Part shown: piece after piece, positions 8,444 to 17,214 of the stretch | Numbering within the stretch: the stretch's first letter is position 1 | How the letters are laid out: each line of letters opens with the position of its first letter | From: an uncultured Roseiflexaceae bacterium | Lineage (GTDB): Bacteria > Chloroflexota > Chloroflexia > Chloroflexales > Roseiflexaceae | Direction of reading: 5' to 3' | Assembly: GCA_937988885.1 (NCBI GenBank) | Contig: CALKHR010000187.1 | Location: 1 to 52,149 of the forward strand | Length of the DNA: 52,149 bases | Notes under the pieces: model-generated | Told to the model about the DNA's origin: nothing | Databases searched by the model: none | What the model saw: the letters and a program-made list of their open reading frames with translations, nothing else | Made by a program: the position numbers and the translations under genes

Positions 8444-10078
8444 ATGACTATGCTGACAGGCGGTGAAGCGGTTGTGCGGATGCTGCTGGATCAGGGCGTC
8501 GATACACTGTACGCCTTGCCGGGCGTCCAAAACGATGCGTTGTACAATGCGCTGTTCGACGCTGGCGATGCAATACGGGTGATCCACACTCGTCACGAGC
8601 AGGGCGCGGCGTATATGGCGCTCGGTGCGGCGCTCTCGACCGGGAAGCCCGCCGTGTATAACGTGGTGCCGGGGCCGGGCGTGCTGAATACATTCGCGGC
8701 GCTGGCCACGGCCTTCAGCACCAATGCCCCTGTGTTCTGCCTCACGGGGCAGATCAAATCGCCTTATATTGGGCGCGGGCTTGGCCTATTGCACGAACTG
8801 CCCGACCAGTTGGGCCTGATGCGCGGGCTGACCAAGTGGGCCGCCCGCATCAACGCGCCCGCCGAGGTCCCCAGCCTGATCAGCGAGGCGTTTGTGCAGA
8901 TGACCACTGGACGTCCGCGTCCCGTGGCGGTGGAGGTGCCACCGAATGTGCTGGAGACCCGTGCCGCCGTCGATCTGGGGGCGAAGCGCACGGCTCCGCC
9001 GTCGCCGCCGATCGATCCCGAGGCGATCGCCCAGGCCGCGCGGTTGCTGGCGAACTCCAAGAATCCGATGATCATCGTGGGTGGCGGCGCGCTCGATGCC
9101 AGCGCCGAGGTGCAGCAGTTGGCCGAGTTGCTGCAAGCGCCCGTGGTGGCCAACCGCATGGGCTTGGGGGTGCTGAGCAGCCGCCACGAACTGAGCCTGC
9201 GCCAGGCCGACGCGCACCAGTTGTGGGCCAAGGTCGATGTGGTGTTGGCGGTCGGCACGCGCCTGTACGAGCCGCTGGTGCAGTGGGGCTACGACAAGCA
9301 GTTGTCGGTGATCCGCATCGATATTGACGCGACCGAGCACGATCGGGTGGTGGCACCCACGGTCGGTTTGGTGGCCCGCAGCGATGAGGCGCTCCGCGAA
9401 CTGATCCCGGCGGTGGAGCGCTTGGTGTCGAAGCGCCCGTCGCGCCGCGAGGAGTTGGCGGCGTTGCGCGCCGAGATGGCGCGGCGGATGGCGTACCTGG
9501 AGCCGCAACTGAGCTTTGTGCGCGTGCTGCGCGAGGAACTGCCCGACGATGGCTTTTTCGTCGATGAGATGACGCAGGTGAGCTACGTGGCCCGTTACGC
9601 CTTCCCCGTGTATCAGCCGCGCATGTTTGTCGGCGTGGGCTACCAGGGCACGTTGGGCTGGGGCTTCGCGACGGCGTTGGGCGTGAAGGCGGCCCATCCC
9701 GATCGGGCGGTGCTCTCGGTGAACGGCGACGGCGGCTTGATGTTTACCATTCAGGAACTGGCCACCGCCGTGCAGCACAAACTCAATGTGGTCAGCATCG
9801 TGTTCAACGACAACGCGTATGGCAATGTGCAGCGCGCGCAGCGGCACGAATACGACAACCGCGTGATCGCCAGCCGCCTGTATAATCCCGATTTCGTGAA
9901 GTTGGCCGAGTCATTTGGGGCGCAGGGCTTGCGCGCCACCACGCCCGATGAGTTGCGCATCGCGTTGCGGCAGGGCTTCGCCGCGAATGTGCCAACGCTG
10001 ATCGAGGTGCCCGTGGGCGAGATGCCCAACCCTTGGCCGATGCTGCTGAACCTGCCACGCGTGCGTCCGGCGCTGTAG
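8444..10078 (+). CDS. ThDP-dependent enzyme, acetolactate synthase/decarboxylase-like
   Basis: A 544-residue enzyme with the full three-domain layout of the acetolactate synthase/benzoylformate decarboxylase family. The activating glutamate is in HEQGAAYMA (about residue 52), the central domain has VGGGA, and the ThDP/Mg motif GDGG starts near 428 with FNDNAYG closing it. A strong AAGGAG precedes ATG 8444. It lies between the hybrid sensor and a D-cysteine-desulfhydrase-like gene in one transcription unit. The substrate cannot be read from the sequence. Sulfopyruvate or another 2-oxo acid is possible given the sulfonate genes nearby, but that is inference; no ALS small subunit is present. Confidence 0.8.
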   Translation: MTMLTGGEAVVRMLLDQGVDTLYALPGVQNDALYNALFDAGDAIRVIHTRHEQGAAYMALGAALSTGKPAVYNVVPGPGVLNTFAALATAFSTNAPVFCLTGQIKSPYIGRGLGLLHELPDQLGLMRGLTKWAARINAPAEVPSLISEAFVQMTTGRPRPVAVEVPPNVLETRAAVDLGAKRTAPPSPPIDPEAIAQAARLLANSKNPMIIVGGGALDASAEVQQLAELLQAPVVANRMGLGVLSSRHELSLRQADAHQLWAKVDVVLAVGTRLYEPLVQWGYDKQLSVIRIDIDATEHDRVVAPTVGLVARSDEALRELIPAVERLVSKRPSRREELAALRAEMARRMAYLEPQLSFVRVLREELPDDGFFVDEMTQVSYVARYAFPVYQPRMFVGVGYQGTLGWGFATALGVKAAHPDRAVLSVNGDGGLMFTIQELATAVQHKLNVVSIVFNDNAYGNVQRAQRHEYDNRVIASRLYNPDFVKLAESFGAQGLRATTPDELRIALRQGFAANVPTLIEVPVGEMPNPWPMLLNLPRVRPAL

Positions 10079-10111
10079 GATTCAACCATTGAAACAACGT
10101 AGTTGGACATC

Positions 10112-11098
10112 ATGACACTGTTATTTGAGCGCATCGCAGCCTTGCCGCGCGTTCGATTGGGCTTGCTGCCCACGCCATTGATGAGGGCATCGCGGCTGAC
10201 CGAGACTCTGGGTGGCCCGCAACTCTGGATCAAGCGCGATGATATGACGGGCTTCGGGTTCGGCGGCAACAAAGTGCGCGGCTTGGAGTTCCTGCTGGCG
10301 GATGCGCTGGCGCAGGGCGCCGACACGCTGGTGACGGGCGCGGGGCCGCAATCGAACCATGTGCGGGCCACGGCTGCGGCGGCGGCGCACGCTGGCTTGG
10401 GCTGTGTGGCTGTGCATTTCGGCGCGCAGCCCACGGCGGTCGAGGGCAATTTCCGCTTGGCCCGTATGCTGGGTGCCGAGCAACGCTTCACCAATGATCC
10501 CGACCGCAGTTCGGTGGATCGCGGCATCGAGGCGGCGGTGGCCGAATTGCGGGCTGCGGGGCGGCATCCGTACAGCATTCCCCGTGGCGGCGCGCATCCG
10601 CTTGGGGTGCTCGGCTATGTGCTGGCGGCCCGCGAGCTTGCCGAACAGTGCGCGGCTCAGCAGATCATCCCCGCTGCGATCGTGCTGGCGACTGGCTCGT
10701 GTGGGTCGCACGCTGGCTTGCTGTTGGGCTTGCGGGCCTTGGGGCTAGACTGGAAGGTGGAGGGCTTCACCGTGAGCCGTCCGGCGACCGAGGCGCGCGC
10801 CCGTGTGCTGATGTTGGCCAACACCGCCGCCGAGCGGCTCGGTGTTGGCGCGCTGGTGGGCGAGAGCGATGTGATCGTCCACGATGGCGTGATCGGCGAG
10901 GGCTACGGCATCCCAACGCCAGAGGGCAATCAAGCGATTCAGTTAGTGGCTCGGAATGAGGGGATTTTCCTCGACCCGACCTACAGCGGCAAGGCGATGG
11001 CAGGGCTGATCGCTGCTGCTCAAGCCGGATACTGGCAGCGCGAACAGACAGTGATTTTTGTGCACACAGGCGGCGAGCCTGCCCTGTTTGTGGGGTGA
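10112..11098 (+). CDS. PLP enzyme of the D-cysteine desulfhydrase / ACC deaminase / XcbE family
   Basis: About 328 aa, a type II fold PLP enzyme. The Schiff-base lysine is in FGGNKVRG (about residue 54), the substrate serine region is GPQSNHVR, the phosphate loop is TGSCGSHAG, and HTGGEPALF closes the protein. Family members include D-cysteine desulfhydrase, ACC deaminase, L-cysteate sulfo-lyase (CuyA) and XcbE1 of bacterial coenzyme M synthesis. A TTG lies at 10103, but ATG 10112 is more natural. It follows the ThDP gene after 33 bases. Its closeness to phosphosulfolactate synthase and two lyase genes makes a sulfonate substrate attractive; desulfhydrase activity is the conservative call. 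Confidence 0.8.
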   Translation: MTLLFERIAALPRVRLGLLPTPLMRASRLTETLGGPQLWIKRDDMTGFGFGGNKVRGLEFLLADALAQGADTLVTGAGPQSNHVRATAAAAAHAGLGCVAVHFGAQPTAVEGNFRLARMLGAEQRFTNDPDRSSVDRGIEAAVAELRAAGRHPYSIPRGGAHPLGVLGYVLAARELAEQCAAQQIIPAAIVLATGSCGSHAGLLLGLRALGLDWKVEGFTVSRPATEARARVLMLANTAAERLGVGALVGESDVIVHDGVIGEGYGIPTPEGNQAIQLVARNEGIFLDPTYSGKAMAGLIAAAQAGYWQREQTVIFVHTGGEPALFVG

Positions 11099-11151
11099 TA
11101 CCTAGTCCGACTGGATAGTTGTCGTTGAAAAGCTGTCTTCACTGTTCTCAT

Positions 11152-11267
11152 TGTCATTTCGCGCGAGCCGCTAGGCGACGCGAGAAATCTCGTCGTTCTG
11201 CATTGCATTGCGCATTAAGATCGCTCCCCATTCGCTTCGCTCAGGGCTTCGACCGTTCGAGATGACA
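11152..11267 (+). repeat. Interspersed repeat A (116 bp)
   Basis: The ends are TGTCATTTCGCG and GTTCGAGATGACA, an imperfect terminal inverted repeat. The same length and very similar sequence occur at 30926-31041, including CCATTCGCTTCGCTCAGG. No coding capacity. It looks like a MITE or other short mobile repeat. Confidence 0.75.
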
Positions 11268-11377
11268 GTGCTTTTCGTTGGAAGGAAAGAGGCGCATCTG
11301 CTCAATAATGCGATTCTGCATTGCTACCGCAGGCTAAGGCAACTTGGATAGAGCCACTGTCCAACCAGATTTAGTAT

Positions 11378-11510
11378 GATACCCATACCTTCCGAAAAAC
11401 GGTGGTGTGGAGGCGTTGCGCGTAGCAGCGCCTCCACACCACAAAGAATCGTAAGTACCTTGCTGCCGCAGGCTAAAACGGCTTTGTAATCACCACAATC
11501 TGTCGGATTG
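11378..11510 (+). repeat. Palindromic repeat B with 18-bp hairpin
   Basis: It begins with GATACC and contains a hairpin at 11402-11442: two 18-base arms and a GCGTA loop, with one mismatch. TTGCTGCCGCAGGCTAAAAC follows. Sister copies lie at 31123-31262 and, inverted, at 47961-48097. Relative to them, two base pairs in the stem have changed on both arms, so pairing is conserved. Confidence 0.75.
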
Positions 11511-11516
11511 AGTAAC

Positions 11517-11555
11517 GAATGGGGAGGTTCCGCAAATACGGGAACCTCCCCATTC
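11517..11555 (-). terminator. 15-bp stem-loop after the long minus-strand operon
   Basis: GAATGGGGAGGTTCC and its exact inverse flank a 9-base loop. It lies 36 bases after the stop codon of the last operon gene (DUF983) and is the first strong hairpin beyond it. No good T-run follows on either strand, so termination is likely but not certain. Confidence 0.6.
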
Positions 11556-11591
11556 TCTTCTACAAACCCGATTGTAAGGCGTTCACAGGCG

Positions 11592-11948
11592 CTACGAATT
11601 TTCGTGATTATTGCCCGTCATATACAGGAACGCCACCCACAACCCGCGCGAGAACGGGTAGAACACAATAGGAAAGACGAAGATCGCAATCCCAACCGTG
11701 ATCAGCGCAGGTATCAGGGGAATCGTCGAGAAGCCGATCACCACAGAGGCGATAATCACCAGGAAAAGGGTTGTCACCGTATTGACGGCCATACCGCCCG
11801 TGATCTCGCCAGTGGCGCGCTCAAAATGCGTGCCGCAGTTGGGGCAAACAGTGCGCATCTTGAACCAACTTGTAAACATTTTGCCAGTATGACAATGCGG
11901 GCAGCGCAATATGAGCCCGTCGAACACGATACGAAGTAATTGGAGCAT
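11592..11948 (-). CDS. DUF983 zinc-ribbon membrane protein
   Basis: A 118-residue protein with two Cys pairs (CPHCHTGKMF and CPNCGTHFE) forming a zinc ribbon, followed by two transmembrane helices. This matches DUF983, whose role is unknown and whose members are sometimes near heme or cytochrome oxidase genes. It starts 13 bases after the previous stop and is the last gene before the hairpin at 11517-11555. It may be a passenger of the operon rather than part of its pathway. Confidence 0.8.
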   Translation of the reverse strand: MLQLLRIVFDGLILRCPHCHTGKMFTSWFKMRTVCPNCGTHFERATGEITGGMAVNTVTTLFLVIIASVVIGFSTIPLIPALITVGIAIFVFPIVFYPFSRGLWVAFLYMTGNNHENS

Positions 11949-11961
11949 GATTTTCGAGACC

Positions 11962-12459
11962 TTATCCTAATTGGGCGACGTAACGCCCTTGGAATGTAAC
12001 AAGTGTTGTATCATTATCGCATATTTCAACACGAATTGCTAAACGTGCACGCTTACGGCGACGCAACATAACATAAAATTGTTCTATTTCTTCGGCTGGC
12101 GGATAATAGCTCTGGGCATGAAACGCGCTCCACACAGGCTGTAAATATTGAATCGTGCTATCTTGAATCACAATAGTGCCCGTGAGCTCTTGTTGATGCA
12201 GCAAAAGCCAGATCGAACCCCAACCTGCGAGCGTCGCAGTGGTGCTGAGGCTCCCCGAAAAGACGCTGCCCTTGTCGTTCACGTTCGGCTCAAGGGGGGC
12301 GCTGAGCACTAGCCCGTGCTGGTTGCACGCGCTCACACGAATCCCGATCGCCTTGGTCAGCGGAATATCTCTGTGCATCACTTGCTGGAGTTTGGCCAGC
12401 GGCTGCGCCTGTTGGCTGAAGGTGCTCGGCGCAGCAAATGTGGTGGTGATCGTGCTCAT
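11962..12459 (-). CDS. YiiD-type hotdog thioesterase-like protein
   Basis: About 165 aa. The body matches the putative thioesterase domain of the YiiD C-terminal family: an N-terminal helix, the segment NDKGSVFSGSLSTTATLAGW covering the hotdog helix, then strands to the end. No acetyltransferase domain is attached, unlike E. coli YiiD. The ATG at 12459 has GGAG eight bases upstream; a GTG lies at 12468. It follows the AllH-like gene by about 32 bases and is probably co-transcribed. Thioesters or related acyl compounds would be the expected substrates; the true one is unknown. Confidence 0.7.
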   Translation of the reverse strand: MSTITTTFAAPSTFSQQAQPLAKLQQVMHRDIPLTKAIGIRVSACNQHGLVLSAPLEPNVNDKGSVFSGSLSTTATLAGWGSIWLLLHQQELTGTIVIQDSTIQYLQPVWSAFHAQSYYPPAEEIEQFYVMLRRRKRARLAIRVEICDNDTTLVTFQGRYVAQLG

Positions 12460-12491
12460 AACACACACTCCCGCTTGGCTTGGGCATTGCG

Positions 12492-13334
12492 CTACTGCTC
12501 TGTGGTGCTGTTCACGCTAGGCGACATTGTCCGCATCACATGGCTGAATCCCGCGAGCGCATCGCGCCCAGACGAAGCGCCTATTTGGCTGATATGCGTG
12601 CAGGCATTGGCGCAGGCACTGGCATCGTTATGCGCTATCGCTTGCGCAACCCGATGCCAAGGGGCGGTGAAATGGCCCTGCGCCCCAGCTTGCAGAAACG
12701 CTCGGCTGAGTTGATTGGTGAGCAACGCCGCGTGCTGTCCAAGTGTTTGTGCGGCGCGGTGGCGCCCCAACAGCCAGAGCGCCGCCATTGCTCCGAGAAG
12801 ATAATCATCACCTGCCGGGGTGAGTCCCCAGCCCAACCCGGCAAGTTGTTGCGCCGCTGCTGCAAGCGGTCCGCCTACTTCCAGCGCGTTCCGTAGCGCA
12901 GCAGCGCCGCGTGCTAAGCGCTGCACGATTGCCGCCTCGATATCGGTGGCTTGGCTGGGCAGCACGGGCCAGCGGGTATAGCGATCCAGCACGGCGCAGA
13001 TCAGGCCACTTATCGGCTGGCGTGGCAGAACCAGCAACGCGGCATCCCAACACTGCGTGTCGCACAGCGAAAGCCGCCATGCGCCCAGCCCTAGCGTTTG
13101 GGTGCTGATATACGCCGTTTCCCCCAGTGCCAGATCGCTAAACCGCGCTGAGTCCAGCACAATCGAAAAAGGACCCTCTCCCACGGATGGGAGGGTGAGC
13201 ACTACCACGCGGCCCGTTGGGTCGGCCAAATTACAGGCCCGCTCGAAGCGCCCGATCACCGTGCCGATAAATGGCCGCTGATGGAGCGCTTGCCAGAGCG
13301 GTAATCCAATTGAAATGGCGTGTGGTGTGCTCAT
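12492..13334 (-). CDS. allH: AllH-like DUF2877 protein, putative carbamoyltransferase subunit
   Basis: A 280-residue DUF2877 protein. The family signatures LGLTPAGDDYLLG (written here as GWGLTPAGDDYLLG) and GASSGRDALAGF are both present. In allantoin-fermenting enterobacteria, AllF (FdrA), AllG and AllH together form oxamate carbamoyltransferase. AllG-like and FdrA-like genes lie upstream in the same operon and carbamate kinase is directly adjacent (5-base gap). It therefore probably works in a carbamoyl transfer complex in the cytoplasm. Whether oxamate/oxalurate is the substrate here is unknown, since no allantoin pathway genes are in view. Confidence 0.8.
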   Translation of the reverse strand: MSTPHAISIGLPLWQALHQRPFIGTVIGRFERACNLADPTGRVVVLTLPSVGEGPFSIVLDSARFSDLALGETAYISTQTLGLGAWRLSLCDTQCWDAALLVLPRQPISGLICAVLDRYTRWPVLPSQATDIEAAIVQRLARGAAALRNALEVGGPLAAAAQQLAGLGWGLTPAGDDYLLGAMAALWLLGRHRAAQTLGQHAALLTNQLSRAFLQAGAQGHFTAPWHRVAQAIAHNDASACANACTHISQIGASSGRDALAGFSHVMRTMSPSVNSTTEQ

Positions 13335-13339
13335 AACCG

Positions 13340-14287
13340 TTAATCACGAACAATATGCGTGCCCGTTTCGCCCGCCACGGCACGGCTGAGATTCTCGGTA
13401 TTGGTGATGATCACGTGATCGCCGCCTGCTTCCAAGAACGCGATCGCGGCCTGGATCTTCGGGGCCATACTGCCCTTGGCGAAGTGAATCCCCTCCTCCA
13501 AATACGCCTTGGCCTCCGATAACGTGATAGTGTCGAGCCACTTCATCTGCGGGGTGCCGAAATGCAGCGCGACCTTCTCCACACCAGTGCACAGAATAAA
13601 TGCGTTGGCATTCAGCTTATTGGCGAGCAGTGCGCACGAGAGATCCTTGTCGATCACGGCGCCGACGCCCTGCAGCGAGCCGTCCTCTTTGGGCACCACC
13701 GGGATGCCGCCGCCGCCGACCGCGATCACGATCGTGCCGCTATCGACCAACTTCCGAATGGTCGACTCCTCGATGATCCGCTTGGGTGCTGGCGAAGGCA
13801 CCACGCAGCGCCAGCCGCGCCCAGCATCCTCGATCACCGCCCAACCCTCTTTTTGACGCTGCTGCGCCTGTTCGTAGCTCATCCAATTGCCGATCGGCTT
13901 GGTCGGATTCTGAAAGGCCGGGTCGGCGGGATCGACCTCCACCTGTGTAACAACAGTTGCCACATCGGAAGGGTAATTCAGCGCCCGCAGGTAATTTTGC
14001 AGTGCTTGTTGTAAAAAATATCCGATCCAACCCTGGGTGTCAGCTCCACAGACATCGAGCGGTAGCTCGGGCAACTCCGAGGCCGATAGTTCTGAGCGAC
14101 GCAGAGCGAAGCCAACTTGCGGCCCGTTGCCATGCCCAATCACTACCCGCCACCCCGATGCGATCAGTGCGCCAATGTGCGGCACTGTCTCTTTGACGGC
14201 GGCATATTGGTCTGTAGAACTGATGCGCTGCGGGTCTTTAATGAGAGCGTTTCCTCCAATGGCAACCACAGCAACAGGTTGATTCAT
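13340..14287 (-). CDS. arcC: Carbamate kinase
   Basis: A 315-residue carbamate kinase: AIGGNALIK at the N-terminus, GHGNGPQVG, GWIGYFLQQAL, IAVGGGGIPVV, and a late GSMAPKIQAAI. It converts carbamoyl phosphate and ADP to ATP, ammonia and CO2, or the reverse. The ATG at 14287 has GGGAGGAG upstream, better than the start 12 bases earlier. It sits directly before the AllH-like gene and after the lyase pair. No ornithine or putrescine carbamoyltransferase is nearby, so the carbamoyl phosphate most likely comes from the FdrA/AllG/AllH complex. Confidence 0.92.
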   Translation of the reverse strand: MNQPVAVVAIGGNALIKDPQRISSTDQYAAVKETVPHIGALIASGWRVVIGHGNGPQVGFALRRSELSASELPELPLDVCGADTQGWIGYFLQQALQNYLRALNYPSDVATVVTQVEVDPADPAFQNPTKPIGNWMSYEQAQQRQKEGWAVIEDAGRGWRCVVPSPAPKRIIEESTIRKLVDSGTIVIAVGGGGIPVVPKEDGSLQGVGAVIDKDLSCALLANKLNANAFILCTGVEKVALHFGTPQMKWLDTITLSEAKAYLEEGIHFAKGSMAPKIQAAIAFLEAGGDHVIITNTENLSRAVAGETGTHIVRD

Positions 14288-14354
14288 GGCTCCTCCCATG
14301 TACAGACAACAATGTACTATCGATATTCAGGCCGAATATTGGCAATGGTCGTTG

Positions 14355-15734
14355 TTATGAGCCTACGTCGGGATCGAGTTGACGCAACTCGTTGACAGTA
14401 GCCACAACGCGATCAACGAACTCGGGGCAGTGCCCGATCCGCTGTTGGATGTCGAACTGGGCGGTGATCTGCTCAGCACTGAGATGTTCACGGATCTCGG
14501 CCCGCTCGCAGAGCGCCTGTTCGAGTGGCTGGCCGCTTTCCGCTGCGGCCATCGAGGTCTGATAGACCAAGGTATGGGCGGTTTGCTTGCCCGTGTGGCG
14601 CGCCAACTCCAGCATCACGCCTTCTGAGCCGATCGCGCCCTGGTTGGCGTGCAAATTGGCCAGCATGCGCTCGCTATCGACTTCGAGGTTAGCGCACATC
14701 TGCTTCGCTAAGCGCAACTGCGCGCCCAGCATGCCGCAGATCGGCGCAATCAGCGCCCATTCCGCCTTCCACGAACGACCATCGCGCTCGTGATCGTGAA
14801 CGAGGTTTTCGGCCAAGCACGCGCTCTGATGCCGAATCATGCGGGCCAGCGTGCCAAGATGCTCGGCGATCTCGGGGTTGCGCTTGTGCGGCATGGTGAT
14901 GCTGCCGACAGTGCCCTCCACAAAGCCCTCGCGCACCTCGCCGATCTCGGGCCGCTGCAAGTTGTAGATCTCGTGGCCGATCTTATCGAACGTGCTGGCG
15001 ATCAGCATGAGCAGATTGGCGAACTCCACCTGCGTATCGCGGGCCGTGAGCCACGAGATGACGGGCGCGCGCAAGCCGAGTTTGCTCAGGAAGCGCTCTT
15101 GCAGCGCCAGCCCCTGCTTGCCGTACGATGAGAGCGAACCGACGCCACCCGCCAGTTGTCCCTCGCCTAAGCGCTCGCGAATCTGCTTCAAACGCTCGAT
15201 ATGCCGTCGAATCTCGCTGACCCACACGGCGACCTTGTAGCCAAACGAGATCGGCAGGCCCGGCTGCCCGTGGGTGCGCCCGGCCATCGGCGTGATGCGG
15301 TGGCGCACCGCCAGCGCCAACAGATCGCTCTCGATCTGCCGCAGGTCGCGCAGCACGATCGCCCAAACCTTCAGCAGCGCCAACGCGGTGTGCGTATCGG
15401 TCAGGTCCTGCACCGTTGCGCCGTAGTAGATCCATTCGCCCGCGTTGCCTGTGCAGAGCTTCTGAAGCTCGCGTATCAGGCCCAGCGTTGAGTGACCTGT
15501 CTCGGCGTACCCGCGCTGCAACGCCTCCATATCCAGCAGATCGATATTGCAGACCCGCCGAATCTCGGGCGCCGCCTCAGCGGGAATAATGCCAAGTTCG
15601 GCCTGCGCCTCGGCCAGTGCTGCGAGAATATCGAGCCAGCCCTGAAGGCGCGCCCGCTCGTCGAAGATCTCGCGCATCTCGGCGCTGTTCCAGGCGTTCC
15701 CGTAGATGGCGGAATCCATTATGTGTGTTGACAT
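14355..15734 (-). CDS. Aspartase/fumarase-superfamily lyase, adenylosuccinate lyase-like (XcbC-like candidate)
   Basis: A 459-residue enzyme of the aspartase/fumarase superfamily. Conserved parts are the TGHSTLG region, the base-supporting GRTHGQPG near residue 150, and the C3 loop GSITMPHKRNP near 276. The first serine of the loop is kept, but the usual second serine is Ile. Adenylosuccinate lyase and carboxymuconate cycloisomerase are the nearest named families. It overlaps the preceding lyase gene by 16 bases, and that gene follows phosphosulfolactate synthase. In Xanthobacter, XcbC1 of this superfamily eliminates phosphate from phosphosulfolactate to give sulfoacrylate. That role is a good hypothesis here, not a proven one. 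Confidence 0.75.
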   Translation of the reverse strand: MSTHIMDSAIYGNAWNSAEMREIFDERARLQGWLDILAALAEAQAELGIIPAEAAPEIRRVCNIDLLDMEALQRGYAETGHSTLGLIRELQKLCTGNAGEWIYYGATVQDLTDTHTALALLKVWAIVLRDLRQIESDLLALAVRHRITPMAGRTHGQPGLPISFGYKVAVWVSEIRRHIERLKQIRERLGEGQLAGGVGSLSSYGKQGLALQERFLSKLGLRAPVISWLTARDTQVEFANLLMLIASTFDKIGHEIYNLQRPEIGEVREGFVEGTVGSITMPHKRNPEIAEHLGTLARMIRHQSACLAENLVHDHERDGRSWKAEWALIAPICGMLGAQLRLAKQMCANLEVDSERMLANLHANQGAIGSEGVMLELARHTGKQTAHTLVYQTSMAAAESGQPLEQALCERAEIREHLSAEQITAQFDIQQRIGHCPEFVDRVVATVNELRQLDPDVGS

Positions 15735-17212
15735 CGTTCTCTTACCTGTTGCAAAAGCGCCTGCTCGGCGGCGGCGACCCGTCGCTGCTCGGCGGCCTGC
15801 CAGTGCGATGCGAGGCTCGCGGCTTGGCGAAACTGCGCGATCATCGGGCGCATCGCCGATACTGCTGTGCCTCCGCTGCATCGGCGCGTATCGACGATCT
15901 GCTGCGGGTCGTTGCACTGCGCGATCTGAGCATCGCTCAGGCCCAGTGGGCGCTGAAACAATCCTTGGGTCACTTCGTCGAGCAGGGCCGCGTTGAGTTC
16001 GCTGTTGCGCTCGTTGGCCAGCCGCACCGCCCGCCCCACGATCCGGTGCGCATCGCGGGCGCTGAAGCCGCACACCTCGGTGATCACATCCGCCAGATCA
16101 GTGGCGCCGCTGTGCTGTTGCCGAGCGCGCTGCTGAAGCTGTTCGGTGTTAAAGCGCAGCCCCTCGATCACGCCTGTCATCAGTTGCAGCGCTTGCACGG
16201 TTTGATCGAGCGCTTGCGGCACGCCGCCGTACACAAAGATGCGATTGTCGATCTGTCCCGATGGCGTGGCTTGCGTGGTGGCCGCGCTCACCAATTTGCC
16301 GATGCTGTCGCGCGCGAAGCCCCGCACATACGCCAGCGCGTAAGGGTTCTTCTTCTGCGGCATAATCACGCTGATGCGCGCGTGCCGATCCGCTAACTCA
16401 ACAAATCCAAACTCAGCAGTCGCCCACAGTTGCAAGTCCTCCGCGAGCCGATCCACGTTCATCAGCAGCGCCGTGAGCACGCTCATCACCTCGATGGCGC
16501 TATCGGGCTGCCACATCGCGTCGCGGGTGTGCAGCGCGAGCGCCGGGAAACCGAGCAACTCGGCCAGGCGCTCTCGACTGATCGGCAGGCGCGAGCCGTT
16601 GGTGCTGCCGATGCCCGCCGGGCTGCGGTTGGCGTGCGAAAACGCCAATTGCAGCCGCTCCAAGTCCCGCGTCTGCGGCTGCACAAAGGTCAGCAGATAA
16701 TGCGCGAGCGTCGTGGGCTGGGCGGTCTGCAAATAGGTGTAATCGGGCATTAGCGTGTGCAGATGCTGCTCCGCGCAGTTCAGCAGCGCCTGCATCAGCT
16801 CGGTGTGCGCCTGGATGACCGCCAACAGACCGCTCCGCAGCGCCAAGGTGTAGCCGATGGTCGATGCCTCGCGGCGCGCTCGTCCCGCTTGCAGCCAGCC
16901 GACCGCATCGGGAACGCGCTGGCGTAGCCAATGCTCGCGGTTCGTGTAGGCGTCGCCGTGTCGCGGATCGAACGCGATGTCGTCGATGGCGTGCAGTTCA
17001 AGCAGTGCGCGCAGCAGTTCTCGCCCGGGTTGCTCGGGAATCAGCGCGGATTCGAGGAGGACCAGGGCGTGCGCCAGATCGGCGAAACTCATGCCCTGCG
17101 CCAAGCGCGGCCCGTAGCTGCATTCGAGTGTGAACGCGCTGGCGATCAACTCTGGGGCTGGTCCCTCTTTCAGGCGATCGCCAACACCAAGCTCGCCATC
17201 TGCGCGCTGCAT
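15719..17212 (-). CDS. Aspartase/fumarase-superfamily protein, argininosuccinate lyase-like, atypical active site (XcbD-like candidate)
   Basis: About 497 aa, related to argininosuccinate lyase. The C3 loop reads ISVIMPQKKNP near residue 283, in place of GSSxMPQKKNP. The GYTHLQ motif that supplies a conserved His is DYTYLQ near 156, so that His is a Tyr. Ordinary argininosuccinate lyase activity is therefore unlikely. ATG 17212 is preceded by a GGAG-type site inside the end of the phosphosulfolactate synthase gene. Its partners suggest a role like XcbD1 in a sulfonate pathway. No other arginine-synthesis gene is near. Confidence 0.7.
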   Translation of the reverse strand: MQRADGELGVGDRLKEGPAPELIASAFTLECSYGPRLAQGMSFADLAHALVLLESALIPEQPGRELLRALLELHAIDDIAFDPRHGDAYTNREHWLRQRVPDAVGWLQAGRARREASTIGYTLALRSGLLAVIQAHTELMQALLNCAEQHLHTLMPDYTYLQTAQPTTLAHYLLTFVQPQTRDLERLQLAFSHANRSPAGIGSTNGSRLPISRERLAELLGFPALALHTRDAMWQPDSAIEVMSVLTALLMNVDRLAEDLQLWATAEFGFVELADRHARISVIMPQKKNPYALAYVRGFARDSIGKLVSAATTQATPSGQIDNRIFVYGGVPQALDQTVQALQLMTGVIEGLRFNTEQLQQRARQQHSGATDLADVITEVCGFSARDAHRIVGRAVRLANERNSELNAALLDEVTQGLFQRPLGLSDAQIAQCNDPQQIVDTRRCSGGTAVSAMRPMIAQFRQAASLASHWQAAEQRRVAAAEQALLQQVRERCQHT

Positions 17213-17214
17213 CC

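Larger units (their letters stand above)
11099..11591. repeat. Repeat island: element A followed by element B
   Basis: This gene-free stretch of almost 500 bases holds one repeat A copy (11152-11267), the tail of a B copy (about 11310-11375, with ACCGCAGGCTAA) and a B copy (11378-11510) with a long hairpin. A strong hairpin at the end of the minus-strand operon follows. The A-then-B order recurs at 30926-31262. Confidence 0.75.

Noticed and set aside
14355..17212. Calling the two lyases purB and argH
   Set aside because: Neighbours are sulfonate genes, both C3 loops deviate, and one lacks the conserved His.
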